The position numbers were made by a program, and so were the translations under genes. The notes under the pieces are model-generated. The model had not been told where the DNA came from and did no database searches. It saw only the letters and a list, made by a program, of their open reading frames with translations. From Fredinandcohnia aciditolerans (GTDB lineage: Bacteria; Bacillota; Bacilli; Bacillales; Bacillaceae_L), in contig QGHH01000002.1 in the NCBI GenBank assembly GCA_003640645.1, forward strand, positions 112,180 through 176,179: DNA of 64,000 nucleotides, written 5' to 3'. The number at the start of each line of letters is the position of its first letter. Within the stretch, counting starts at the first letter, position 1. Below, in pieces: positions 51,689 to 61,072 of the stretch.

Positions 51689-51748
51689 CTTATTTAACAG
51701 ATAATCGAAAACGCTTAACTTCCTGAAAACAAAAGGAGACGATGAATA

Positions 51749-53089
51749 ATGATGAAAAAATTAGTGTTAGCAGGTATGTCAGTAATCCTTCCACTAGGAT
51801 TAATCGCTTGTAGTAACGATGAGGGCTCTAAAGAAAGCGCTTCAAGTGAAAATGTTTTAAAAGTAACGTACCCATCTTGGTGGGAAGACTGGTTTAAGGA
51901 TCTCGAAGCTGACTTTGAAGCAGCAAATGAAGGAGTCGACGTTAAATTAGTTCCTCTTCATGATGATGTAACAACAAAACAAGCCATGATGATGAAATCT
52001 GCTGAAACAACTCCAGACGTTGCAGTAGAAGACACATTTATCTTGAATTCTGATGTTAACGCTGGTTATTTATCACCAATGGACGACATCGTCAACAACT
52101 GGGATGAATGGGAAAACTTTGAAACTACTACACATCAAGGTGTAAAAGGTTTAGATGGTAAAATCTACGGTGTTCCATTTAGTACAGATGTTCAAGGACT
52201 TTGGTATAACAAAAAATTATTAACAGATGCTGGGCTTTCTGACTTTGCTCCGAAGTCTTGGGAAGAAGTATTAAGTGCTGCTGAAGAAGTAAAAGCGAGT
52301 GCAAGTAAAGATGTCATTCCGTTGTTTATGTACACTTCTAAAGCAACTGGAGAAGGTACGTCCATGAGAACATTCCAAGTGTTATATAGTGGAACTGGTT
52401 CTTCTCTATATGACTATGATGAGCAAAAGTGGGTTATAGACGAAAAAGCATTAACTGATACATTCGAATATATTAACACAGTAAGTGAAAAAGAAATTGG
52501 TGCTGCACCAAGTGTTGCAGCAAACAGCCAAGTATCAAGCTTACTTGCTGAAGATTTAATGATGAATGATAAAGTAGCTATGGTGATGGATGGAAACTGG
52601 GTTGCAGGTACATGGCGTGAAGGAAGAGCTACTCCATGGCCGGAAGCTCTAGACACATGGGGATTCATTCCATTCCCAACTCAAAATGGACAAGACCCTG
52701 GTTATACTTCCATGTCAGGTGGTTGGGCACTGTCTATCCCGGCTAAAGCAAACAACAAAGATTTAGCTGCTGAGTTTATTAAAATGGCAGTTGATGCTGA
52801 ACATCAATTAGAATATGTTACAAAAACTGGTGATATGACAGTTCGAACAGACGTTGCCGAAAAAGACGAGTATTTAAACCAACCACTAAGTAACTATCGC
52901 GAAGCAGGCGAAATCTTGACATATACTCATTTCCGCCCAGCGATTGATGAATATCCAGCAATCTCTACACACATTCAGGAAGTAGTGGAAAGTGTAGCAA
53001 CAGGTGCAATTTCCCCTGAGCAAGCCGTGAAAAATTATGAAACTGGACTAAAACGAATTGTTGGAGAAGATAGTGTAATTAATAAATAA
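51749..53089 (+). CDS. ABC sugar-binding lipoprotein (mannosidase operon)
   Basis: A 446-residue binding protein with signal peptide MMKKLVLAGMSVILPLGLIAC, lipid-modified Cys near residue 21. Mature family-1 features are VEDTFILNSDVNAGYLSPMD, FSTDVQGLWYNKKLLTDAG and SGGWALSIPAKANNKDLAAE. AAAGGAGAC precedes ATG 51749 (51752 also possible). Expected to bind a mannose-containing oligosaccharide given the enzymes downstream. Confidence 0.87.
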   Translation: MMKKLVLAGMSVILPLGLIACSNDEGSKESASSENVLKVTYPSWWEDWFKDLEADFEAANEGVDVKLVPLHDDVTTKQAMMMKSAETTPDVAVEDTFILNSDVNAGYLSPMDDIVNNWDEWENFETTTHQGVKGLDGKIYGVPFSTDVQGLWYNKKLLTDAGLSDFAPKSWEEVLSAAEEVKASASKDVIPLFMYTSKATGEGTSMRTFQVLYSGTGSSLYDYDEQKWVIDEKALTDTFEYINTVSEKEIGAAPSVAANSQVSSLLAEDLMMNDKVAMVMDGNWVAGTWREGRATPWPEALDTWGFIPFPTQNGQDPGYTSMSGGWALSIPAKANNKDLAAEFIKMAVDAEHQLEYVTKTGDMTVRTDVAEKDEYLNQPLSNYREAGEILTYTHFRPAIDEYPAISTHIQEVVESVATGAISPEQAVKNYETGLKRIVGEDSVINK

Positions 53090-53094
53090 AAACT

Positions 53095-53125
53095 AAAGAC
53101 CAAGTAAGTATCTTACTTGGTCTTT
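53095..53125 (+). promoter_or_regulatory. Intercistronic stem-loop between binding protein and permease genes
   Basis: AAAGACCAAGTAAG pairs perfectly with CTTACTTGGTCTTT around TAT. There is no T tract, so it more likely protects the upstream mRNA from 3' decay and raises binding-protein yield over permease. Confidence 0.6.
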
Positions 53126-53148
53126 CATCTTCCAAAATGGGGGGAAAT

Positions 53149-54045
53149 ATGGTGGCGAAATCCAAAGAGTTTAAAAAGAGTAATGGTAATTTAAAACGAG
53201 CAGCGCTATTTTTATCGCCGGCTCTAATTCTAATGATAATCTTCTTCCTGGGTCCAATTGTTATGACCTTTTTCTTCGCGTTTACAAACATGTCTTTAAC
53301 TGGTGCCTCAGCTCAAAATATTGAATTTGTAGGATTCCAAAACTTTGTCAACATGTTTGAAGATCCGAACTTTAAAACATCCTTTATGGCAACAATGGTC
53401 TTCTTAATTTTCTCCGGGATTATTGGCCAGCAAGTACTTGGTTTCTTACTTGCTATCTTAATGAAAAATAAGAATAAAACCTTCCGTAAATTTGTAGGTG
53501 CAACCGTAATGGCTGGTTGGGTAACACCTGAAATTATTGTTGGGATTATGTTCGTTGCGTTTTTACACGATGGTGGTACGCTAAACCAATTTATTGGAAC
53601 ATTAGGTTTTGAACCTGTATCTTGGTTGTTTACCTTCCCAATGGTGTCAGTCATTATAGCGAATATTTGGCAAGGTTCAGCACTATCCATGCTGATGTTC
53701 CAATCAGCGCTAGATAGTATTCCAAACTCCTTATATGAGGCAGCAAGGATAGATGGCGCTAATCGTTGGAAAATATTGTGGAAGATTACAATCCCAATGA
53801 TTAAAAATACAGTATTTACGAATCTAGTTATTATTACACTTGGAACATTAGGTGTGTTCTCCCTCATTTATACAATGACAGGTGGAGGACCAGCAAGAGC
53901 AACATCAACATTACCAGTTTTCATGTATGAACAAGCATTTGTTAATTACCAATTAGGTTACGGTACTGCTATTTCATTAGTCATTTTACTTATCGGAATA
54001 GTTCTAAGCTTAGCTTATATTAAGCTTTTAAAGACAGATGAATAA
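53149..54045 (+). CDS. ABC sugar permease, MalF type (mannosidase operon)
   Basis: A 298-residue permease. ATG 53149 (or GTG 53152) follows GGGGGG; an in-frame ATG at 53137 overlaps that site. Six helices; EAA loop EAARIDGANRWKILWKITIP. Confidence 0.87.
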   Translation: MVAKSKEFKKSNGNLKRAALFLSPALILMIIFFLGPIVMTFFFAFTNMSLTGASAQNIEFVGFQNFVNMFEDPNFKTSFMATMVFLIFSGIIGQQVLGFLLAILMKNKNKTFRKFVGATVMAGWVTPEIIVGIMFVAFLHDGGTLNQFIGTLGFEPVSWLFTFPMVSVIIANIWQGSALSMLMFQSALDSIPNSLYEAARIDGANRWKILWKITIPMIKNTVFTNLVIITLGTLGVFSLIYTMTGGGPARATSTLPVFMYEQAFVNYQLGYGTAISLVILLIGIVLSLAYIKLLKTDE

Positions 54046-54060
54046 GGGGTGCAAAAGATA

Positions 54061-54885
54061 ATGAAATTAGAAAAATTCGGAAAAATAATACCCTATACGT
54101 TTTTATCGATCATTGCAGTTTTGTTTATAACTCCACTGCTATGGGTCATATTTGCTTCCTTTGATGCAAATGCTACGCAAGTAGTGAAGTTGCCAGAACA
54201 GTTCACGTTAAGTAATTATACAGAAGTGATTTCAAATCCAGTCAATCAAAAGGCCTTTTTAATTGGTATCTTCCTATCCGGAGGACAAACAATATTAGTC
54301 GTTATTTTGTCTATGTTAGCAGCATATCCACTATCTCGATATCCATTTAAAAATAAGCAAAAGTTAATGATGATGATTTTATTTATGACATCACTACCAA
54401 TTACTGCAGTAATGGTACCTGTATATCAACTGTTTCTATTTCTAGATTTACAAGATTCATTATTTGGTACTTTGATGTTCTTAACAGCCTCTCAATTACC
54501 GTTTGGGATATGGTTGATGAAAAACTTTATCGATGGTGTTCCGGTTGAGCTTGAAGAAGCAGCATGGATTGATGGAGCAGGCATTATAAAAGGAATACGT
54601 AAAGTAATCGCACCATTAATGATTCCTGGAATCTTTACAGTTAGTATTTTTACATTCATTGGTAGCTGGGGGAACTTCTTCGTTCCATATATTTTATTAC
54701 AAACACCTGAAAAACTACCAGCATCTGTTACAATCTTCCAATTCTTTGGTCAGTACGGTTATGCAGCATACGGTCAGTTAGCCGCATACTCCATTCTATA
54801 TATGCTACCAACATTTGTCCTTTACTATTTTGCACAAAACCATATGTCAAAAGGATTCAATATGGGTGGCGCAGCAAAAGGTTAA
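54061..54885 (+). CDS. ABC sugar permease, MalG type (mannosidase operon)
   Basis: A 274-residue permease beginning MKLEKFGKIIPYTFLS. ATG 54061 has AAGGGGTG upstream; a GTG at 54049 lies within that site. EAA loop EEAAWIDGAGIIKGIRKVIA. Partner of the upstream permease; no ATPase gene nearby. Confidence 0.87.
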   Translation: MKLEKFGKIIPYTFLSIIAVLFITPLLWVIFASFDANATQVVKLPEQFTLSNYTEVISNPVNQKAFLIGIFLSGGQTILVVILSMLAAYPLSRYPFKNKQKLMMMILFMTSLPITAVMVPVYQLFLFLDLQDSLFGTLMFLTASQLPFGIWLMKNFIDGVPVELEEAAWIDGAGIIKGIRKVIAPLMIPGIFTVSIFTFIGSWGNFFVPYILLQTPEKLPASVTIFQFFGQYGYAAYGQLAAYSILYMLPTFVLYYFAQNHMSKGFNMGGAAKG

Positions 54886-54914
54886 AGTTAGAGTAAACAC
54901 AAGGAGGTACCAGC

Positions 54915-57362
54915 ATGAAAAAAATGTATATGATTGGAAATGCCCATTTAGATCCCGTTTGGTTATGGCAATGGCAGGAAGGATTTCAAGAAACGAAAGC
55001 CACTTTTCGCTCAGCATTAGATCGAATTAAAGAATATGATGATTTTATTTTCACTTCAAGTTCAGCAGCCTTTTATGAGTGGATTGAAAAAAATGAACCT
55101 TCCATGTTTGAAGACATTAAAGTACGGATTCAGGAAGGACGATGGATTATTTGTGGGGGTTGGTGGATTCAACCAGACTGTAATATTCCAAGTGGAGAAT
55201 CCTTTGCAAGACAAGGATTGATTGGACAGAGGTATTTCAGAGAGAAATTCGGTGTGACTGCTAAAGTTGGATACAATGTAGATAGTTTTGGTCATAATGG
55301 AAACTTACCTCAAATTTTGCAAAAGTCTGGTATGGATGCTTACGTTTTTATGCGTCCTAATCCGGAGGAAAAAGGATTACCAGGCCGATTATTCCTATGG
55401 GAATCAAATGATGGCTCTCGTGTCAAAGCCTTCCGAATTCCATTTGAATATTGCACGTTCGACCATTTAGAAAACCACATTATGCATTGTAAAACAGAAT
55501 TGAAAAATTCATTTGATCATCTTATGTGTTTTTATGGAGTTGGAAACCATGGTGGTGGACCGACAAAAGTAAATATTGAAACAATAAGAGAATTAGATCA
55601 AACAATGGAAGATACTGCATTAACATTCAGCTCACCAAATGAGTTTTTCGAGGATGTATCTTTAATAGAAAACAAACTTCCTATTGTTCATGATGAATTA
55701 CAGCACCATGCAAGTGGTTGCTATGCTGTTCATTCAGAAGTGAAAAAATATAATCGTCTTTCAGAAAATTTACTGATAGAAGCTGAAAAGTTTTCAACTG
55801 TTGCGAATCAATTAACGAATCAAAGTTACCCAACTGATTTTAATCAAGCGTGGAAGGGCGTTTTGTTTAACCAATTTCATGACATTTTAGCGGGTACTAG
55901 CATTGAGGCTGCCTATCATGATGCACGTGACTTATTCGGTGAAGCAAATAGCATCTCTTCAAGAAACTTAAACTATGCGTTGCAATCGATTAGCTGGAAT
56001 ATTGATATCAAAGAAGAAAAAGACATGAAACCAATTGTGGTATTTAATCCACATTCATGGCCAGTTCGAACACCTGTTGAAATTGAGCATGGAATATTTG
56101 TGAACTACACGTTACCAGAGGAATTTATAATTGAAGACGTACACGGTAATGAAGTACCTTATCAAATTGTTGATTCAGTAGCGAAAATACCTAACAGAAA
56201 ACGAGTTGTCTTTTTAGCGGATGTACCACCTCTAGGGTATAGCACGTACAAACTAAGAGCAGTAAAGCCGAAAAATAGCTTTGAATCAATGCAAATTGAA
56301 GATTTCACAATGGAGAATGAGCGATTAAAGGTAATAATAGATCCAATTACCGGTGGAATTAGTAGTCTATATGACAAAGAAAAGGATATTGAAGTGTTTA
56401 AAGATCATGGTGCACTGCCTGTTGTGATTAATGATTTATCAGATGCATGGGGACATGGTCAACTGCGCTTTGATGACAAGATTGGAACCTTTAAACCGGT
56501 TAAAGTGAAAAAAGTAGAAGATGGTCCCGTAAGAGGGGTTATCCGTGTCATTAGTGAATATGAAAAATCTACGCTTGTACAAGACTTTATCCTTTACAAA
56601 CAACTACATAAAGTGGAAGTAAAGGTAAAAGTGAATTGGCAGGAAAAGTACAAAGCGTTAAAAATACAGTTCCCTGTTTCATTCAGCCAGCGAAAAGTAA
56701 CGTATGAAATTCCATTTGGCCAGATCACAAGAGAAGCAAATGGAGAAGAAGAGCCGATGCAAAACTGGGTTGATGTTACGGGAACAATCAATAAAGAAAA
56801 GAAGGATATATATGGCTTAAGCATTTTAAATGATAGTAAGTATAGTGCAGATGCGACTGGAAATACCATTCATCTAACAGTGTTGCGCAGCCCAATTTAC
56901 GCTCACCATATTCCGTTTGAGCCGGATTTAGAAGATGATTATCCAATCATCGATCAAGGTATACAAACCTTTTCGTACACATTACTACCTCATGAAAATG
57001 GCTTTGAGGAAGCGAATACTGTACAACATGCATGGGAGTTAAATCAAAAGGCACAGGTCATTGTTGAAACGTATCATCAAGGATCATTACCACAGGAAGA
57101 TAGTTTTATTTCGATTGATCAACCTAATGTCATTCTATCTTCGATGAAACATGCCGAAGACGGGGATGGTGTAATCGTTAGACTATATGAAACGAATCAC
57201 CAGGATACATTTGCGCACCTGGAGTTACCTCTTTGGAACCGTAGTGTAACGTTAAACTTCGGAAGCTCAGAAGTAAAAACAATCTTTATACCATTTGATG
57301 CAACTCAATCGATATACGAAACAAATCTGATTGAAGATAAACTTGGTGAGGAAAATGAGTAA
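54915..57362 (+). CDS. Alpha-mannosidase, glycoside hydrolase family 38
   Basis: An 815-residue cytoplasmic GH38 enzyme. The N-terminal zinc site is GNAHLDPVWLWQWQEG and the catalytic Asp nucleophile is in YNVDSFGHNGNLPQIL (near residue 120). FNQFHDILAGTSIEAAYHDA is the conserved mid-domain, and the C-terminal beta domains follow. AGGAGG lies before ATG 54915. It removes alpha-linked mannose from imported oligosaccharides. The stop overlaps the kinase start by 8 bases. Confidence 0.92.
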   Translation: MKKMYMIGNAHLDPVWLWQWQEGFQETKATFRSALDRIKEYDDFIFTSSSAAFYEWIEKNEPSMFEDIKVRIQEGRWIICGGWWIQPDCNIPSGESFARQGLIGQRYFREKFGVTAKVGYNVDSFGHNGNLPQILQKSGMDAYVFMRPNPEEKGLPGRLFLWESNDGSRVKAFRIPFEYCTFDHLENHIMHCKTELKNSFDHLMCFYGVGNHGGGPTKVNIETIRELDQTMEDTALTFSSPNEFFEDVSLIENKLPIVHDELQHHASGCYAVHSEVKKYNRLSENLLIEAEKFSTVANQLTNQSYPTDFNQAWKGVLFNQFHDILAGTSIEAAYHDARDLFGEANSISSRNLNYALQSISWNIDIKEEKDMKPIVVFNPHSWPVRTPVEIEHGIFVNYTLPEEFIIEDVHGNEVPYQIVDSVAKIPNRKRVVFLADVPPLGYSTYKLRAVKPKNSFESMQIEDFTMENERLKVIIDPITGGISSLYDKEKDIEVFKDHGALPVVINDLSDAWGHGQLRFDDKIGTFKPVKVKKVEDGPVRGVIRVISEYEKSTLVQDFILYKQLHKVEVKVKVNWQEKYKALKIQFPVSFSQRKVTYEIPFGQITREANGEEEPMQNWVDVTGTINKEKKDIYGLSILNDSKYSADATGNTIHLTVLRSPIYAHHIPFEPDLEDDYPIIDQGIQTFSYTLLPHENGFEEANTVQHAWELNQKAQVIVETYHQGSLPQEDSFISIDQPNVILSSMKHAEDGDGVIVRLYETNHQDTFAHLELPLWNRSVTLNFGSSEVKTIFIPFDATQSIYETNLIEDKLGEENE

Positions 57363-58896
57363 ATATTTAGGGATTGATCTAGGAACGTCATCTGTAAAAT
57401 GCTTAATAACAGATCATAACGGACAAGTAGTAGCGAGTAGCGTGAGAACCTATCAGGTTCTCACGCCTCAACCTATGTGGCATGAGCAAGATCCAAATGA
57501 GTGGTTAGAGGCATTAAAGAAAGCGTTGCATGACATCGAAAAAGACGATAACCAAATTTTACAACACGTTACATCCCTTGCCATCACAGGCCAAATGCAT
57601 GGGATTGTTCCTGTTAATCACAACTTGGAACCTATCTACAATGCCATTATTTGGTCAGACCAACGGAATAAAGAGGAATTAGCTCTTATTAAGGAAAGCT
57701 TACCTTTAGAAAAATGGGTTGAAATAACGGGGAATCGTCCGAATATTAGCTTTACTCTAGGGAAGATTTTATGGTTTAAAAAACATCAACCCGAACTGTA
57801 TCACAACACATATAAGTTTTTGCTTCCAAAAGACTTTATACGTTTGAACTTAACAGGAGTCGTTGATACAGATGAATCGGATGCGTCTGCTACCTTAATG
57901 ATGGATTTAGCAACAAAAGATTGGTCATCAGAGATTGTGGAACTTTTCCAATTAGATCAAGACAAACTTCCCCAAATTGTACCATCTACCCTTGTATCTG
58001 GAGCTGTAACGAAAGAAGCAAGTACTCTTTACTCGTTACAGGAAGGATTACCAGTGATTTGTGGATGTGGAGATGCTCAAGCACAAGCGATTGGGAACGG
58101 GATAGTCAATGAAAAGGCGTGGCTTTGTACGATTGGGACGAGTGGGCAGCTTTTTGTTAGTTCGGATAAGTTGAAAATAGTGAAAGATGGATCTGTTCAT
58201 ACATTAGCCCATGGCGATTCTGAAAAATATGTCATGATGGGTGCCACTTTATCGGCAGGAAATTCTTTTAAGTGGTTTAAAGAAAAGGTTTTAGATAGTA
58301 CCTATGATTTTGGACATTTATTAGATCTGGCGAGTGACATTGAGCCAGGAGCAAATAAGCTCATATTTTTACCCTATTTAAATGGTGAACGAACGCCCCA
58401 TATGGATGAAAATGCAAAAGGGACATTTATTGGGCTAACGTCAGAGCATACAAAAGCGGAAATGGCGCGCTCCATTGTTGAAGGCGTTTTATTTTCATTA
58501 TATGAAGCTTTTTGTTTGATTAAGCAAAGAACGGAGGCTTCTCCAGATTACATTGTCTTAACCGGAGGGGCAGCAGAGCATCCAGTTTGGTTAACAACCG
58601 CAGCGAATCTATTTAATCTACCAATTGTGAGAAAAAACAGTAGAGGTGGAGGGGCCTATGGTGCAGCGATGCTTGCTGCAGTAGGAGTAAATGACTTTAC
58701 CAGTTTAGATGATCTCTCCAAACAATGGGGATTGCAAGAGATAGAGGAGATTTATCAACCAGACGCTACCAAACACTCCACTTATCAACAGTTATTTTCC
58801 ATTTATCAAAAATGTTATCAATCTTTAAAAACCATCTACGAGGACTTAGAACAGTTTGGAGGAATAAACTACGATGACAATACAAAAAACACATGA
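57355..58896 (+). CDS. FGGY-family carbohydrate kinase, xylulokinase-like
   Basis: A 513-residue kinase. I chose ATG 57355 (GGTGAGGA upstream, overlapping the mannosidase stop). The first FGGY domain has YLGIDLGTSSVKCLITDHNG and ITGQMHGIVPVN, the second NGERTPHMDENAKGTFIG and IVLTGGAAEHPVWLTTAANL. The GQMHG and IWSDQRN segments are those of xylulokinases (XylB). No xylose isomerase is present, so the substrate may be another ketose freed by the neighbouring hydrolases. Confidence 0.88.
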   Translation: MSKYLGIDLGTSSVKCLITDHNGQVVASSVRTYQVLTPQPMWHEQDPNEWLEALKKALHDIEKDDNQILQHVTSLAITGQMHGIVPVNHNLEPIYNAIIWSDQRNKEELALIKESLPLEKWVEITGNRPNISFTLGKILWFKKHQPELYHNTYKFLLPKDFIRLNLTGVVDTDESDASATLMMDLATKDWSSEIVELFQLDQDKLPQIVPSTLVSGAVTKEASTLYSLQEGLPVICGCGDAQAQAIGNGIVNEKAWLCTIGTSGQLFVSSDKLKIVKDGSVHTLAHGDSEKYVMMGATLSAGNSFKWFKEKVLDSTYDFGHLLDLASDIEPGANKLIFLPYLNGERTPHMDENAKGTFIGLTSEHTKAEMARSIVEGVLFSLYEAFCLIKQRTEASPDYIVLTGGAAEHPVWLTTAANLFNLPIVRKNSRGGGAYGAAMLAAVGVNDFTSLDDLSKQWGLQEIEEIYQPDATKHSTYQQLFSIYQKCYQSLKTIYEDLEQFGGINYDDNTKNT

Positions 58897-60334
58897 ACAA
58901 CTTATAAAAGAAGCACATGAATTAAGTTTACGAGAAGGGGAAATAGGAAAAAATAACCCCCATCGTTTAGCTTTTCATTTGGATCCTCCATCTAATTGGA
59001 TGAATGACCCAAATGGATTAGTTTATTTTAATGAGGAGTATCACGTATTTTATCAGTTTACTCCAGATCAACCAGAAACAGGTTTGAAATTTTGGGGACA
59101 TTTTAGAAGTAAAGACCTTATCAACTGGGAATTGCTACCGCCTGCTATTGCACCTGGCGAAGAATATGACTTGGACGGCTGTTGGTCAGGGTCGGCAGTT
59201 GCGAATAATGATGAGTTAACATTAATCTACACGGGTCACGTTGATAATAAATCTCCAAAAGAGGTTCAGTGTATTGCTACTAGTACAGATGGGGTTCATT
59301 TTACAAAGCATCAAGCAAACCCTGTCGTTGCAGGTCCACCTCCTGGCTTTTCAGAAGATTTCCGTGATCCGAAAGTATGGAAGCATGACAACAGTTGGTA
59401 CATGGTTGTCGGGAATGGTCTGAATGGAAATGGACAAGTATTGCTCTACCAATCTTCTAATCTAGTAAATTGGACATATTTAGGTGTTATGGCTGAGGGT
59501 GATGGAACACAAGGTTTTATGTGGGAATGCCCCGACTTAATTAATCTAGGGGAAAAGGACGTTCTGATTTTATCACCAGAAGGTATGGACAATATTAAAC
59601 ATAAGAGCATCTATAAAGTCGGCAACATGAATTATGAAACAAATAAATTTGAAGATGAGCAGTTAGCGATGATTGATTATGGTTCTGACTTTTATGCGCC
59701 ACAAACATTGAAAGATGGAAAAGGCAGAACAATCATGTTTGGTTGGATGAATCTATGGGAATCGAGTATGCCGACTCGAAAAGATCGTTTTGTAGGGTCA
59801 CTTACCATACCTAGGGAACTTAGACTTAATGATGAAAACAAATTGATCCAAATCCCGGTAGAAGAGTTGAAGCAATTACGAAAGAATAATAAGCATTATG
59901 ATTTGAAAGTAAACGAGGAAATGATCCTTGATGAGGAAGTTGAAGTTGGGGAGATTGAGGCAACCTTTACGATTTCGTGTGAATCAAAGCGATTTGGTCT
60001 AAAAGTAAGATGCTCCGAAGATGAAGAAACAATCGTCGGAATTGATGTAGAACGGAATGTATTATTCATTGATCGTAAGAAATCGGGTGAGGGTGATACT
60101 TCCATGATGGAAGCGCCGATAACTATTAACAATATTCAAGTAAGCTTGCGTTTGTTCGTCGATCGTTCTTCTCTTGAAGTCTTTGCTAACGGTGGGGAAA
60201 CAGTGGTAACCACTAGAATTTATCCGAAGCAAACAAGTCAAAACGTAAAGTTATTCTCAGAAAACGAAATTGATTTGGACCTCAACATCTATGAATTAGA
60301 GGACAAGATGACAAATAAGAAGGTTATTCTGTAG
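58874..60334 (+). CDS. Beta-fructofuranosidase, glycoside hydrolase family 32
   Basis: A 486-residue GH32 enzyme. The nucleophile Asp is in NWMNDPNGLVYFN (near residue 42), the transition-state RDP is in EDFRDPKVWKHDN (near 164) and the acid/base Glu is in MWECPDLINLG (near 217). A C-terminal beta-sandwich (VDRSSLEVFANGGETVVTTR) is complete. No signal peptide, so it is intracellular. It overlaps the kinase gene by 23 bases. Sucrose-6-phosphate hydrolases look similar, but no sucrose PTS is present; it probably cleaves an unphosphorylated fructoside imported by the ABC system. Confidence 0.92.
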   Translation: MTIQKTHEQLIKEAHELSLREGEIGKNNPHRLAFHLDPPSNWMNDPNGLVYFNEEYHVFYQFTPDQPETGLKFWGHFRSKDLINWELLPPAIAPGEEYDLDGCWSGSAVANNDELTLIYTGHVDNKSPKEVQCIATSTDGVHFTKHQANPVVAGPPPGFSEDFRDPKVWKHDNSWYMVVGNGLNGNGQVLLYQSSNLVNWTYLGVMAEGDGTQGFMWECPDLINLGEKDVLILSPEGMDNIKHKSIYKVGNMNYETNKFEDEQLAMIDYGSDFYAPQTLKDGKGRTIMFGWMNLWESSMPTRKDRFVGSLTIPRELRLNDENKLIQIPVEELKQLRKNNKHYDLKVNEEMILDEEVEVGEIEATFTISCESKRFGLKVRCSEDEETIVGIDVERNVLFIDRKKSGEGDTSMMEAPITINNIQVSLRLFVDRSSLEVFANGGETVVTTRIYPKQTSQNVKLFSENEIDLDLNIYELEDKMTNKKVIL

Positions 60335-60409
60335 AAGAACGCGACAGCTTTTTACGTAGTTATGTCAGAGTAACAAAATCATATTAAGAGTTAATAAGGA
60401 GATGTGCTT

Positions 60410-61072
60410 ATGGACAATTATGATGCTTTAGCTTCTGATTTAATCAAAACCACTAAATATATGTTTGAGAACAAGCTTGCTTGGGGAAATTCCGGTAATA
60501 TTAGCGCACGTACATCTGAGGATCATTTTCTGATTACGAAAAGTGGAACATATTTAGGAGAATTAACCCCTGAAGACTTTATCGAATGGGAAATCGGAAA
60601 GGAAATCGATCGCTCACAAAAGGATCGTCCTTCAAAAGAGGTTCCTATGCATCAGGCAATTTATGAAAGACGTCCAGAAATTAACGCTGTTATTCATGCA
60701 TCTCCATTGTATAGTACGTTAGCTGCTTGTACGACAATGGACATTGCAGCGAATAGTTTTATAGAAGGCATGTACTACTTAGAACGGATAGAACGAATCC
60801 CTTATGCACATCCAGGCTCAAAAAAACTCGGAGAGCTTGTTTATGAAAAAGCGAATAAAACCAATATCATTTTATTAGAAAATCATGGAGTCCTTGTGTA
60901 CGATACATCCCTACAAGAAGCAAAAATGGCACTTCATACTTTAGAATTCGCATGTGAAATGGTCATTTTAAGTAAAAAAAGCGGGTTGCCAATTCAAAAT
61001 CTCCCAGAACATATCGTCCATGATTTTCTTCATCATGCAGGCTACAAACCGAAAAGGAATTGGGAAAAATGA
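60410..61072 (+). CDS. Class II aldolase/adducin family protein
   Basis: A 220-residue protein. ATG 60410 follows AAGGAGATG. Class II aldolase features are WGNSGNISARTSEDHFLITK, the metal-binding VIHASPLYSTLAA and ILLENHGVLVYD. The usual HxH is HAS here, so one zinc ligand is changed. It is followed directly by a DUF1537 kinase; class II aldolase-like decarboxylases (OtnC type) act after such kinases on 3-oxo-tetronate 4-phosphates. A sugar-phosphate aldolase is the alternative. Confidence 0.85.
   Translation: MDNYDALASDLIKTTKYMFENKLAWGNSGNISARTSEDHFLITKSGTYLGELTPEDFIEWEIGKEIDRSQKDRPSKEVPMHQAIYERRPEINAVIHASPLYSTLAACTTMDIAANSFIEGMYYLERIERIPYAHPGSKKLGELVYEKANKTNIILLENHGVLVYDTSLQEAKMALHTLEFACEMVILSKKSGLPIQNLPEHIVHDFLHHAGYKPKRNWEK

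Noticed and set aside
53313-53867. A 184-codon open frame on the minus strand.
   Set aside because: It lies entirely under a well-supported permease gene and has no ribosome site or recognisable domain.
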